Positions 40,864 through 50,116 of a DNA stretch of 64,000 bases are shown piece by piece. The first letter of the stretch is position 1, and each line of letters starts with the position of its first letter. The notes under the pieces are model-generated. The model had not been told where the DNA came from. It did no database searches and saw only the letters and a program-made list of their open reading frames with translations. This stretch comes from Thermococcus sp. LS1 (GTDB lineage Archaea > Methanobacteriota_B > Thermococci > Thermococcales > Thermococcaceae): NCBI RefSeq assembly GCF_012027395.1, contig NZ_SNUJ01000002.1:372001-436000 (forward strand), written 5' to 3'. The position numbers were made by a program, and so were the translations under genes.

Positions 40864-41970
40864 TCAGACCAGCGACGCCACCGAATAGATGAGGACGAGG
40901 AAGAAAATCACACCGACAAAGTAAGCAACACCGTGTGGAATCCTCACACACTTCGGTGGGCAGACCTTTCTCGTTTTGACGTACATCGCCACCGGCAGGA
41001 TTCCCGCGTAGAGAAGGCCGCCGAATGTTCCAGCGAGCCAGAGGGCGCTGACAAAGCTCTTCAGACCGGCAAAGTATATGATGAGCGGTGGAACCACCGT
41101 CAGGAGCCATGCGCTTCTCTTGTCAAGCTTGAAGGCCTCGCGGAGGTTGTCCATCTGGGCAAAGCCTATGCCGATGTAGCTCGTGCTTATGGCCGCGAGC
41201 GGAAGGATAAGACCGAGCACCTTGCCTAAGCCACCATAGTATTCCTCGAGAGCCGATGTGGCCAGCTGAGGGGTGTTCCCTCCGAGCGCACCAACGAAGG
41301 CAAAGACGAAGAGAGCGTAGAATGCCATCGGTACAAGGTAGCCAATGAGGACGGCCTTTTTGGTCTTCTCCGCGCTTCCAAGTCCCTTATACATCTCGGG
41401 AACAACCATGTGGCTAACGTAGGCGAAGATGGCGACGCCTATCCCGGAGACCAGGGCGGAGGTATCTACCGTTGCCATGTTCTCAACGTTCACCCTCGGC
41501 AGCATCAAAGCCACTGCAACTGCCAGTGCACCAAGCAGGAGGAAGTTGAGCATCAGCTCTGCCTCGCCCGATGCTTTGAGGCCCATGAGCACGATTCCGC
41601 TCATGACCAGCCAGAAAACTACAGCGCAGATGGATCCGTTAATTCCAAGCAGAGACGAAAGTATATCGCCGCTTCCAGCGATGTAGGCTATGAGAGATCC
41701 ATAGCTGAGAACGGATATGCTCGCGAGCATGAGCCAGCCGCCCGCCTTTCCAAGCGTCTCGCGCGCAAGTGAGGTGAGCGTTCCTCCCTGCTGGACGGCC
41801 AGCTCAAGCACGAAAAGGGCTGTGAGGAGTGTGAGAATGCCAACGGCGACAATAATTGCTATCCCTGCAAGGCCAGCATCCTTAAGCGCGTACGGCAGGC
41901 CCAAAACGCCCGCTCCTATTTGAGTCCCAATGAGTATAGCACTTGCCTCTGCCAGCGTGAGCTTCTTCAT
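40864..41970 (-). CDS. Aromatic/neutral amino-acid permease (HAAAP-like)
   Basis: A 368-residue permease with eleven predicted membrane segments. The N-terminal IGTQIGAGVLGLPYALKDAG is the hydroxy/aromatic amino-acid permease signature, and GVAIFAYVSHMVVPEMYKGLG in the middle matches the same family. The ATG at 41970 is preceded by GGTGGTGG; the longer frame adds only three residues. Proton- or sodium-coupled uptake of an amino acid such as tyrosine, tryptophan or serine is likely. Confidence 0.87.
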   Translation of the reverse strand: MKKLTLAEASAILIGTQIGAGVLGLPYALKDAGLAGIAIIVAVGILTLLTALFVLELAVQQGGTLTSLARETLGKAGGWLMLASISVLSYGSLIAYIAGSGDILSSLLGINGSICAVVFWLVMSGIVLMGLKASGEAELMLNFLLLGALAVAVALMLPRVNVENMATVDTSALVSGIGVAIFAYVSHMVVPEMYKGLGSAEKTKKAVLIGYLVPMAFYALFVFAFVGALGGNTPQLATSALEEYYGGLGKVLGLILPLAAISTSYIGIGFAQMDNLREAFKLDKRSAWLLTVVPPLIIYFAGLKSFVSALWLAGTFGGLLYAGILPVAMYVKTRKVCPPKCVRIPHGVAYFVGVIFFLVLIYSVASLV

Positions 41971-42074
41971 GACCACCACCTAGGGGTGAAGAAAAGTTCA
42001 TGAATTTAAGCGTTGCTCCGAAAAAAGGTGTTCGTCACTGATACAAGAAAAAGAGCAGAGAACAGACTTGGACG

Positions 42075-42359
42075 TTAGAGCCCAAGTTTTTTAAGAACTT
42101 CTTTGCCGGAAAGACCCTTAACCAGGAGGTCTTTCTCACGAGAAGTTTCGCCCCGAATTATGTCGACCTCAGCCCCAAGCAGCTTGGAGAAGAACTTGAC
42201 TACCTCTTTATTCGCCTTTCCTTCCACTGGTGGGGCTTTGATTTTGACTTTAAGCCTCCCGCGCCACTCGTCAACGCCTTCAATCTCGTTCTTCTTCGCC
42301 TTCGGCTGGACGTAAAGCAGGATTACAACGCCGTCCTTGGTTTCCCTAATGGACTTCAT
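42075..42359 (-). CDS. DUF167 (YggU-family) protein
   Basis: 94 residues, the full length of the DUF167 fold: VVILLYVQPKAKKNEIEG at the start, RLKVKIKAPPVEGKANKEVVKFFSK in the middle and IIRGETSREKDLLVKGLS towards the end. The family is widespread and uncharacterised. Its start overlaps the DUF402 stop as ATGA, so the two are co-translated. Confidence 0.88.
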   Translation of the reverse strand: MKSIRETKDGVVILLYVQPKAKKNEIEGVDEWRGRLKVKIKAPPVEGKANKEVVKFFSKLLGAEVDIIRGETSREKDLLVKGLSGKEVLKKLGL

Positions 42360-42862
42360 TCCCGACCCTCCAGCTCATACTCCCACACGATTTCCGGAGG
42401 GAACTCACCGCGTTTAAGCTTTTCGAGTATCTCCCCCGCCACGGAGTAGGCGAAGTCAAAGGTCTTCCTATCAATCAGGCCGTAGTTGAGGGCCATCTCA
42501 AGCTCGTCCTCGTCGAGAAGAAAAGCCTCGCCGCCGGGAAAGACAAAGATGTCGAGAAACAGGTCAAGCATCTCTATCGTGTTCCCTTCGCGCTTCGTGT
42601 AGGCCAGAACGTCGATGTAGAGGCCTTTGAACTTACCGTTTTCGTCATAGACCTTCAGGATGTCGTAGTTCTCACCAACGAAGGCGAAGTAGACCATCGT
42701 GTAGCCGTTCTTGATGACCTCAACACCGTTCACCCTGAGAGGAGCGAGCATACCCTCAAAGCGGGATTTGGCCACGATGACGTCCCCTAAGTCAGCCACG
42801 ACATCATCATACCTCTCAAGAACCCTGTTCGGATGGCGACGGTAAATGAGGTGGATCTTCAT
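42356..42862 (-). CDS. DUF402 protein
   Basis: A 168-residue protein of the DUF402 family, seen as a domain of archaeal FAU-1 RNA-binding proteins and of bacterial nucleoside di/triphosphatases. DILKVYDENGKFKGLYIDV, DLFLDIFVFPGGEAFLLDEDELE and ALNYGLIDRKT are its conserved acidic segments. I start at ATG 42862, preceded by GGTGTC; the upstream hydrophobic frame is the end of the glyS region. Hydrolysis of phosphodiesters is a family inference. Confidence 0.82.
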   Translation of the reverse strand: MKIHLIYRRHPNRVLERYDDVVADLGDVIVAKSRFEGMLAPLRVNGVEVIKNGYTMVYFAFVGENYDILKVYDENGKFKGLYIDVLAYTKREGNTIEMLDLFLDIFVFPGGEAFLLDEDELEMALNYGLIDRKTFDFAYSVAGEILEKLKRGEFPPEIVWEYELEGRE

Positions 42863-42899
42863 GAGAGACACCAGAAAGGGTATTAGAAAAAAGAAGAAC

Positions 42900-44603
42900 T
42901 CACTCCCCAAAAATCAGTTCTCTCAGCTTCTCCGGGAGCTCATCTATCTTCACCCTCACCTGCTCCCTCGTGTCGCGGTCCCTGATCGTTACCGTGCCAT
43001 CCTCAGGCGTCTGGTTGTCTATCGTGACGCAGTAGGGCGTTCCAATCTCATCGTACCTAATGTAGCGCCTCCCTATCGTGTCCTTCTCGTCGTACACCGC
43101 TATGAAGCCCGCCTTCTGAAGCTTTCTGAACACCTCGTAGGCTATACTCTTGAGCGGTTCCTTCGCAACGAGTGGAAGGACTGCAACCTCAATAGGTGCC
43201 ATGTCCTTCTTGAGCCTGAGGTAGGTTCTATCCTCCTCTATGACGAGGGAGTTCTCGAGGAGCAGGTAGAACGGCCTGTCTATTCCAAAGCTCGGCTCAA
43301 GGACGTGGGGCACTATCTTCTCGCCCGTTATCTTCTCCTCGACCTCTCTGATGATGAAGTCGTCCTTCTCCAGCTCGTAGCCCTCGATGGTTATCCTGCC
43401 GTCCCTCTCCAGCACATCCACCAGGTTCCTGAGCTTCTCCTCGTCCCAGCTCTGGATCAGCTCGTTTATCCTCTTAGCGTCCTTCTTCAGCTTCGGTCCG
43501 ACGCGCTTCATGTTGAGGCTGACAACTAGGCGTTTGACTATCTTCGGTTCGTCGTAGTGGATGAGGACGGTTAAATCTGCCCCGCTCATCTTCATGTGCT
43601 TGCTGAGGTCATAATCTCCACGGTATGCTATGCCGACGCACTCCACCCAGCCGAAGCGCTCGCTGTGTATCTCCACATCCCACGTGTCGCTGGAGTAGTG
43701 GGCCCTCTCCTCGGGCAGCTGCTGGCGGAAGCGTATGGCACTTTCAGGAATGCCTATATCGAGGAGAACGCGCTTGACCATAACCATGTAGTATGCGAAG
43801 AATGTGTTCATGATGTAGCCCTTCTTGACGGCCTCTTCAGCCGTCATCTCGATTTCCCCGAGGTTCTTGAGCTGGTTCTCTATCGGATAGAGCCTCAGAA
43901 CCTCATCCTTGACCTCGTCGAAGTGCGGATGTTCAGTCTCCTTCGGGTTGAAGAATATCTCCGCCTCGGCCTGCGTGAACTCCCTCAGGCGGAGCATTCC
44001 CTGTCTCGGTGAGATCTCATTACGGTAGGCCTTGCCTATCTGGAAAACGCCGAAGGGAAGTTTGTTCCTTGCGAAAGCGTTTAAGCGCCTGAAGTTCACG
44101 AAGATGCCCTGGGCCGTTTCAGGCCTCAGGTAGCCCTTCTGGTCGCCGTAGGGGCCAATCTTGGTCTCGAACATGAGGTTGAAGTACCAGACATCGGAAA
44201 GCTCACCGCCGCACTCGGGGCATTTTATGTCGTGCTCTCTTATGAGCCGGGTCAAATGGTCGGCACTCATACCCTCGGTGTCTATGCCGAGGGCCTCCTC
44301 AACGAGGTGGTCGGCCCTAAACCTGGCGCCGCACTTCCTGCACTCAACAAGCGGGTCAACGAACTTCTCGACGTGACCGCTCGCTATGAAGACCTTTTCA
44401 GGAGTTATGTCGGGTGTTTCAAGCTCGAAGAAGCCCTCCCTCTGAAAGGCTTCCCTTATCTTCTGTTCGATTTTGCGCTTTATTGTAGCTCCCAGAGGAC
44501 CGTAATCATAAAAACCTCTCGCGCCACCGTAGATTTCAAAGCTGCCCCAGGCGAAGCCTCTCCTCCTCATGAGGTCCTGAAGAATCTCGTACTTATCGGC
44601 CAT
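42900..44603 (-). CDS. glyS: Glycyl-tRNA synthetase
   Basis: A class II, homodimeric-type GlyRS of 567 residues. Motif 1 lies near FEIYGGARGFYDYGPLGA, motif 2 near IGKAYRNEISPRQGMLRLREFTQAE (quoted in part: RNEISPRQG) and motif 3 at PSFGIDRPFYLLL. A zinc site uses CRKCGAR and CPECGGE. A C-terminal anticodon-binding domain has VAVLPLVAKEPLKSIA. Start at 44603 with GGTGAG upstream. Confidence 0.97.
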   Translation of the reverse strand: MADKYEILQDLMRRRGFAWGSFEIYGGARGFYDYGPLGATIKRKIEQKIREAFQREGFFELETPDITPEKVFIASGHVEKFVDPLVECRKCGARFRADHLVEEALGIDTEGMSADHLTRLIREHDIKCPECGGELSDVWYFNLMFETKIGPYGDQKGYLRPETAQGIFVNFRRLNAFARNKLPFGVFQIGKAYRNEISPRQGMLRLREFTQAEAEIFFNPKETEHPHFDEVKDEVLRLYPIENQLKNLGEIEMTAEEAVKKGYIMNTFFAYYMVMVKRVLLDIGIPESAIRFRQQLPEERAHYSSDTWDVEIHSERFGWVECVGIAYRGDYDLSKHMKMSGADLTVLIHYDEPKIVKRLVVSLNMKRVGPKLKKDAKRINELIQSWDEEKLRNLVDVLERDGRITIEGYELEKDDFIIREVEEKITGEKIVPHVLEPSFGIDRPFYLLLENSLVIEEDRTYLRLKKDMAPIEVAVLPLVAKEPLKSIAYEVFRKLQKAGFIAVYDEKDTIGRRYIRYDEIGTPYCVTIDNQTPEDGTVTIRDRDTREQVRVKIDELPEKLRELIFGE

Positions 44604-44752
44604 GCTCACCACCTGAAAGTCAAGTAAGGGATTTTCATAAAAACCTTTTGGGCGTTCCTTCGTCTAATCGTCAAGATAGGCAGAGGGAAAGAGTTATAAA
44701 CCGATTGCCTCGTTATGGCTATGAGCTTTGATTATTTGGGAGGTGCGTGAAA

Positions 44753-44989
44753 ATGGCGGAAAGACCACTTGACGTTATCCACAGGTCCCTCGATAAGGAC
44801 GTGCTCGTCATCCTGAAGAAGGGGTTCGAGTTCAGGGGCAAGCTCATCGGTTACGACATTCACCTGAACATCGTCCTCGCCGGTGCCGAGATGATCCAGG
44901 ACGGCGAGGTCGTTAAGAAGTACGGTAAAATCGTTATCAGGGGAGACAACGTCCTGGCGATTTCCCCGGTTGATGTTGGTGTCGAGTGA
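44753..44989 (+). CDS. Archaeal Sm-like (LSm) protein
   Basis: A 78-residue LSm protein that forms a heptameric RNA-binding ring. The Sm1 motif is VLVILKKGFEFRGKLIGYDIHLNIVLAGAE (visible as GFEFRGKLIGYDIHLNIVL) and Sm2 is IVIRGDNVLAISP. The ATG at 44753 follows GGGAGGTG; a TATA-like AGTTATAAA lies at about 44692-44700. It precedes rpl37e by 25 bases, a gene order conserved in archaea. Confidence 0.95.
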   Translation: MAERPLDVIHRSLDKDVLVILKKGFEFRGKLIGYDIHLNIVLAGAEMIQDGEVVKKYGKIVIRGDNVLAISPVDVGVE

Positions 44990-45014
44990 GCTTAGAGTTT
45001 AGCGGGGTGATACC

Positions 45015-45203
45015 ATGGGAAGCGGAACCGCGCCGAAGGGCAGGAGGAACCATACTCCCACTCACATCAAGTGCCGCAGATGCGGTAAGAGGTCATACAA
45101 CATAAAGAAGGGCTACTGCGCCTCGTGCGGCTTCGGCAGGAGCAGGCGCATGAGGAAGTACAGCTGGTCCCACAAGTGGAAGAAGAAGAGGAACCTCCTC
45201 TGA
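45015..45203 (+). CDS. rpl37e: Ribosomal protein L37e
   Basis: A 62-residue zinc-binding protein of the large subunit. [17 protein letters not shown] is the start, CRRCG and CASCG form the zinc ribbon, and a basic tail rich in Arg/Lys ends the protein. GGGGTGATACC precedes the ATG. It is co-transcribed with the LSm gene, and a T-rich tract (45204-45222) follows the stop. Confidence 0.97.
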
Positions 45204-45318
45204 ACTTTTTTCTCTTTCCTTTAGTTCGGTCTCTTCTCAGTGCGTATAACGAATCACACCATAGACCACAACCCTTTTAAGTTCCTATATTGGTTTTACC
45301 GTTTAGAGGGACGTCTTA

Positions 45319-46689
45319 ATGCTGCACCTCAACGAGGATCAGCGAAGGCTATGGAAGCTTGCCTGGCCGGCCATCATGGGCAACATATCCCAGACCCTCC
45401 TCAACTTAGTTGACATGATGATGGTCGGCCAGCTCGGGGCGCTCGCCCTGGCCGCGGTCGGCCTCGGTGGGCAGGTCAGCTGGTTCATGATGCCCATCAT
45501 GGCAGCTGTTGCGACAGGAACTCTTGCCCTCGTAGCGCGTTTCGTTGGGGCAAGGGACGCGGAGAAGGCGACTTTAGCTCTGGAGCAGAGCATTTACCTG
45601 TCTTTTCTCCTTGGAATTCCTGTGATGCTCTTCGGCTGGTTCTTCGGCGATGACATACTCAGGATAATGGGCGCGAGCGATAATGTCGTTGAGCTCGGCT
45701 ACGAGTACATAAAGGTGCTCTTTGCCTTCTACCCCCTAAGGTTCGCGGGATTCACGGCATTTTCGGCTCTGAGGGGCGCTGGCGACACAAAAACACCTAT
45801 GAAGCTCGGAATACTCATGAACATTGTCAACGCGGTCCTCGATTACCTGCTCATCTTCGGAAAGTTCGGCTTTCCAAAGCTCGGTCCGGTTGGAGCGGCG
45901 TGGGCTTCCGGAATCGGCATAACGACGTCTTTCCTCATCGGACTCTACCTCCTCTGGAGCGGAAAGCTGGTGCTTCGGTTCAGGCCGAGCTGGTCGTTCC
46001 ATGTAGACATGGCAAGGAGAATCCTCCGCATAGGCATCCCCACGATGGTGGAGCGCGGCCTATTTAGCTTCTACAACTTCCTCTACATGAGCATAGTGAC
46101 GCGCTTTGGAACCATCGCTTTGGCCGCACACCAGGTCGGCCTCAGGGTGGAGAGCATAGCCTACATGCCGGCCTTTGGCTTCAACGTGGCCACGGCCGCT
46201 TTAGTTGGTCAGAGCCTCGGTGAAGGAGAACCAGATAAAGCTGAAAAGACAGTCTACGAGGCAATTAAGATGGTCAGCCTCTTCATGACGACGATGGCGG
46301 TAATCCTCATAGTCTTCCCGCGCTACCTGGTTATGCCCTTCATAAGCGCGAGCGACCCGAACTACGAGGAAGTCCTCCGCCTCGCGGCGATATATCTCAT
46401 AATCGTCGGTATAAGTGAGATACCCCTCGGCTGGCTCTTCGTCCTCGGAGGTGCCCTGAGGGGAGCAGGCGACACCAAGAGTCCGATGTACATAACCGCG
46501 GTGAGCAAGCTGCTCTTCAGGATAGTCCCGGCCTATCTGCTCGGTTTTGGCTTCACAATAGGTTCGTTCCACTTTGAAGGCCTCGGCGTTATAGCGGCGT
46601 GGATAGCCATGAGCCTTGAGACCTTCACAACAGCGGCGCTCTTCTGGTGGGTGTTCAAGCGCGGAAAGTGGAAGTACGTGAAGGTGTGA
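45319..46689 (+). CDS. MATE-family efflux transporter
   Basis: A 456-residue multidrug and toxic compound extrusion protein with twelve membrane segments. PAIMGNISQTLLNLVDMMMVG is the N-lobe signature (partly quoted: QTLLNLVDMMMVG), and SALRGAGDTKTPM in the N-lobe has its mate GALRGAGDTKSPM in the C-lobe. It expels cations or lipids at the expense of H+ or Na+. It stands alone between rpl37e and the rubrerythrin-VIT1 gene. Confidence 0.92.
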   Translation: MLHLNEDQRRLWKLAWPAIMGNISQTLLNLVDMMMVGQLGALALAAVGLGGQVSWFMMPIMAAVATGTLALVARFVGARDAEKATLALEQSIYLSFLLGIPVMLFGWFFGDDILRIMGASDNVVELGYEYIKVLFAFYPLRFAGFTAFSALRGAGDTKTPMKLGILMNIVNAVLDYLLIFGKFGFPKLGPVGAAWASGIGITTSFLIGLYLLWSGKLVLRFRPSWSFHVDMARRILRIGIPTMVERGLFSFYNFLYMSIVTRFGTIALAAHQVGLRVESIAYMPAFGFNVATAALVGQSLGEGEPDKAEKTVYEAIKMVSLFMTTMAVILIVFPRYLVMPFISASDPNYEEVLRLAAIYLIIVGISEIPLGWLFVLGGALRGAGDTKSPMYITAVSKLLFRIVPAYLLGFGFTIGSFHFEGLGVIAAWIAMSLETFTTAALFWWVFKRGKWKYVKV

Positions 46690-46720
46690 TTGTCTGAGAA
46701 AATCCAAAGAAAAGGGAAGT

Positions 46721-47815
46721 TTAAAGCGCCGAAACGTGGAACACTGCCTCCATCAGCCTTCCGAAGAGGTAGCTCAGGAACGCTGCACCGAGACCCGTTG
46801 CAACCATCTCGGCGACCTTCTTCCTTATCGAGATTCCCGAGAGCAAGGAAATCAGAGTTGCAACGACGGCCAAAGCAGAGCCCGCGAACAGTATCGAGAA
46901 AGGCAGCGCCGTTAGGGAGCTTGAAGCCAGGAAGTATGGCGTAACTGGGAATGCGACGCCGAGCAGGTAGGCGAAGCCCGTGTACAGTGCCGCCCTCACT
47001 TCGTTTTCATCGGCCTCTGGAATGAGGAGCTTCATTATGGCGTCGCTGTTGTTCGCGAGTTCTTCGGCCACCTCCCTTGCGACTTCTTCAGGCATTCCTC
47101 CTTCGATGAGCTTATCCATGAGTTCCTCCTTTGCCCTCTCAGGGGAAACACGGAAGAGAACCTCCATTCTATCCCTGATGCTCTCGTTCACCTGCCTCTG
47201 AGAGCGGACAGAAATGAAACTACCTATCGCCATCGAGAGCGCTCCAGCGACGCCAACGATGAGACCGCTTATTCCAACGAGCTGGGGGTTGTTCGGGTAA
47301 ACGGCAGAGAGACCCGTAACCGCACCAAGGATTTCAACAAGGCCATCGTTCATACCGAGAACCAGATCGCGGATGTTCTCAACGTGGAAGCGTTGCTTGC
47401 TCTCATAGAAGAACCTCTCGTGCTCCAGCTCGTCGAGGATGACCTCCCTTATTTCCCTCATTTCTTCCTCGGAAAAGCGGTCGGCGTAGGTCGTGAGGTA
47501 CCTGAAGTACTTCTGAATTGCACTATTCTCGCCCATCTCAAGGAGCGAAGCCACTGAACCTGGGCCGAGGAACTTCCTTAGGAGTTTGGTGCTCCAAACC
47601 GTGAACCTCTTAACGCTTGGCTTCGGAACTTCTCCGCCGTGTCGGATTATGAAGTCGTGCCAGAACTTAGCGTGCTTTGATTCTATATTGGAAAGCCTCA
47701 GAAACTCCCTCTTGATTTCTTCATCCTTCTCGATTTTGGCCAGCTGGGCATAAAGCACCGAATCCGCGTACTCGTCCTTGTAGAACTCCCTAGCGAGTTT
47801 GAGCATCTCGTCCAT
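46721..47815 (-). CDS. Rubrerythrin-like domain fused to VIT1/CCC1-type transporter
   Basis: The 364-residue protein has an N-terminal ferritin-like domain (residues ~1-145) with Glu-x-x-His ligand patterns, NIESKHAKFWHDF and LDELEHERFFYES. From residue ~150 it is a VIT1/CCC1 membrane domain: VLGMNDGLVEILGAVTGLSAVY, GALSMAIGSFISVRSQ and four further hydrophobic segments. VIT1 proteins move Fe2+ or Mn2+, and the diiron domain would bind and perhaps oxidise the metal before transport. Such fusions (membrane-bound ferritin) protect anaerobes from iron and peroxide. Confidence 0.9.
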   Translation of the reverse strand: MDEMLKLAREFYKDEYADSVLYAQLAKIEKDEEIKREFLRLSNIESKHAKFWHDFIIRHGGEVPKPSVKRFTVWSTKLLRKFLGPGSVASLLEMGENSAIQKYFRYLTTYADRFSEEEMREIREVILDELEHERFFYESKQRFHVENIRDLVLGMNDGLVEILGAVTGLSAVYPNNPQLVGISGLIVGVAGALSMAIGSFISVRSQRQVNESIRDRMEVLFRVSPERAKEELMDKLIEGGMPEEVAREVAEELANNSDAIMKLLIPEADENEVRAALYTGFAYLLGVAFPVTPYFLASSSLTALPFSILFAGSALAVVATLISLLSGISIRKKVAEMVATGLGAAFLSYLFGRLMEAVFHVSAL

Positions 47816-47888
47816 CTGCCCACCCCCATAAGAAATCCGAAGAAAGGTTAAAATGCCTATCGGAAGGTTAAGGAATTCCGATATGAAA

Positions 47889-49025
47889 TCACTGAAGCTC
47901 CCTTAAAGCCTCGAGCACTTCCTCAAAGGGTGCGTCAGTTTTAAGAGCCGTCGGCGAGAAGTGCGTCCTCGTTGCCTTGTAGCCATTCTCGTGGAGTATC
48001 TCAATGACTCTAGCCAGCTTCCTGACCTCAAGGCCGTGCCTTCTGGCTAATGCGTGGGTGTCGTAGTGGAACGGAACGTCCAGCTCGTCTCTGAGTAGCT
48101 CCAGGAACTCGGGGGTTTTCTTTGCGTTACCGAGCGGGGAGTCTCTGCTCAGCTTATAGAGCTCTTCGACGAACTCCTGGGTCTTCAGCGGGCCGAGCCA
48201 CAGCGGGCCATGGGCGGTGGCTTTCGATGGGAGGAAGGCGTTTTCAAACTCGAACTTTCCGCTCTCGTCTTGGTAAAGGTAGCCAAGCTGTTTCATGCTT
48301 TTATCTGCCCTCTTTGCTCCGTTTCTCAGCTGGAGGAAGGCCCTGAAGTAGTGGTCACGGTAGTAGGCCAGAAGAACCTCAACGCCGAGGTCGTATTTGG
48401 CAGCGTACCTGACGAGGGTCCCAATGAGGATCCTAAGGCCCGCCTCATGGCAGAGCTCGCCCCTTATGGGCTCTGCAAGATATTTACGCAGGCAGGCATT
48501 CCTGTAGGCGCCGCAGAGGACGCCGGTGTCCGTGGCTGTAACCGCTAAAATACCTCTCCTCCTAACGCTCCTCAGGGCTGAATCAAGGAACTCCATCGGC
48601 GAGCCAAAGGGGTCTAAGTCGACGAAGTCGAAGTATCTAAACTGCTCATTCATCAGCCTGTTAGCGTCGGCGTTGGTTACAACCAACGTTTTTTCTCCCT
48701 CGAGAACGGCCATCTTCCCTTCGATTTTGAGCTCTCCGGAGAAGTTCAGCTTCACGTTATCGACTATAAGCCTGAACGCATTGGGATTTATGTCGTTGAG
48801 CCATATCTCCCCAGCAGGGGTTTCGAGGGCGTAGCGGATGCCCCTTATCCCCGTTGCCGAGAGGGCATCGAGAACGCGCCTGGAGCCGAGAACATTCAGA
48901 GCAAGAACGCTTATGTCTCTGTTCAGCGCCATAACGGGGTTGTAGAAGACGGGGGCATCGTAAATGCGCTCGGCCTTTGGAACGAGAATCCTCGCGAGAC
49001 CTTCGTGAACTTCAACCAGCTCCAT
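47889..49025 (-). CDS. trm1: tRNA (guanine26-N2)-dimethyltransferase
   Basis: Trm1 dimethylates G26 at the junction of the D and anticodon stems. The 378-residue protein has the SAM-binding segments [15 protein letters not shown] and [19 protein letters not shown] (the D-P-F-G catalytic motif), [18 protein letters not shown] and a C-terminal [13 protein letters not shown] winged-helix region. GGTGAGAG precedes the start. Confidence 0.96.
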   Translation of the reverse strand: MELVEVHEGLARILVPKAERIYDAPVFYNPVMALNRDISVLALNVLGSRRVLDALSATGIRGIRYALETPAGEIWLNDINPNAFRLIVDNVKLNFSGELKIEGKMAVLEGEKTLVVTNADANRLMNEQFRYFDFVDLDPFGSPMEFLDSALRSVRRRGILAVTATDTGVLCGAYRNACLRKYLAEPIRGELCHEAGLRILIGTLVRYAAKYDLGVEVLLAYYRDHYFRAFLQLRNGAKRADKSMKQLGYLYQDESGKFEFENAFLPSKATAHGPLWLGPLKTQEFVEELYKLSRDSPLGNAKKTPEFLELLRDELDVPFHYDTHALARRHGLEVRKLARVIEILHENGYKATRTHFSPTALKTDAPFEEVLEALRELQ

Positions 49026-49057
49026 TCTCTCACCGAGGAAAGAAAAGGTTGGGAAGT

Positions 49058-49324
49058 TTAAAGGATTTCGACGTAGTCACCGAGGGCCTGTCCGGGGAGG
49101 CCTGGCTTGAAGTAGGCCTTGACCTCGCCGCGGTTGCCGTGAGGTTTGAGAATCTTTCCAACCATCTTCTTTCCGGTCGGCGTCCTCCAGACGACCTTCC
49201 TGCCGACGAGCCTGGCAGCCTGCTCCCTTCCGTCAACACCGAGTGGCTTGAGAATCATGTGGTGGTTGTCCTGGTGTTCGTGGGTACCGGCGTAGGCAAG
49301 GACGATGGCCTTTCCACGTGGCAT
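49058..49324 (-). CDS. rpl35ae: Ribosomal protein L35Ae
   Basis: An 88-residue SH3-like large-subunit protein. It starts [20 protein letters not shown] and contains [26 protein letters not shown] (partly quoted: [13 protein letters not shown]), both diagnostic. The ATG at 49324 is preceded by GGAGGTGAG; five codons upstream lie in the leader. It is close to trm1 and may share its transcript. Confidence 0.96.
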   Translation of the reverse strand: MPRGKAIVLAYAGTHEHQDNHHMILKPLGVDGREQAARLVGRKVVWRTPTGKKMVGKILKPHGNRGEVKAYFKPGLPGQALGDYVEIL

Positions 49325-49372
49325 CGCCCTCACCTCCACCGAAGGGGGTTCACTGGAGGGAACTTTTAAGCT

Positions 49373-50029
49373 TTATCCCTCAAACCCGGCGAGCCCCTCA
49401 TCTATATCAAGGATTTCCCTAATGTCCTTGATTTTGAGGAAGTTCTGCCTCTCGAAGAGCAGAGCCACGTCGCTCTTGTAGGGAGAGGCCTTCTGGACGA
49501 GGAGTGTGTTATCATCGAGGATGTAGGTGAACCTTCCCGGGCTGTCATCAACCCACACGAATGGCTCATCGGGATAGAGCGCCCTGAGGGTCTCGAACTT
49601 CTGGAGCATGTCCTTCGTGCCCTTAAATGTTATAACCTCATCGAACTCGTCGTACCAGTTCGTCTTCTTCATGAAGATGACCTTTCCGCCTGGATAAGTG
49701 TGCTCGCCAGAGAAGCTTATAACGCGCCTTCCGCGCTTTCTCAGCGTTCTAATTACCTCCTTCGCGAAGGGGAAGTCCTTAATGTACTTCGGCATCAGCT
49801 TGTAGTACTCGTGTATCGTTCCCTGGGCCACCAGCTCGTGGATGACGCCAAGGTACTGGTAGGTCAGCTTGCCCTTGATGAAAAGGAAAAGTGCCTTGTA
49901 GTACTCGTCATAGAGGTCGCTCTCTATCACGGCGGGAATGGTTTTCTCTATGGCTATCGTGAGGGCCCTCTCAACGGCACCCGTGCTGTCAACGAGCGTC
50001 CCATCAAAGTCAAAGAGGTAGACTACCAT
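49373..50029 (-). CDS. HAD-superfamily hydrolase
   Basis: A 218-residue HAD-type hydrolase with motif I VYLFDFDGTLVDSTG, motif II VISFSGEHTYPGG, and a motif IV-like acidic WVDDSPGRFTYI. The cap is helical (about residues 15-95). The late VDD pattern and the lack of an obvious motif III lysine before it make substrate prediction unreliable. GTG and ATG starts are both open; ATG 50029 gives the standard N-terminus. Confidence 0.8.
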   Translation of the reverse strand: MVVYLFDFDGTLVDSTGAVERALTIAIEKTIPAVIESDLYDEYYKALFLFIKGKLTYQYLGVIHELVAQGTIHEYYKLMPKYIKDFPFAKEVIRTLRKRGRRVISFSGEHTYPGGKVIFMKKTNWYDEFDEVITFKGTKDMLQKFETLRALYPDEPFVWVDDSPGRFTYILDDNTLLVQKASPYKSDVALLFERQNFLKIKDIREILDIDEGLAGFEG

Positions 50030-50116
50030 GATTGAGGGTATCACCTGCGGAGTTATAACGCTTTCTTCCCGAAAGGATTTTATTAATGAAGCCCATCATC
50101 ACGTCTGGTGGTTGTG

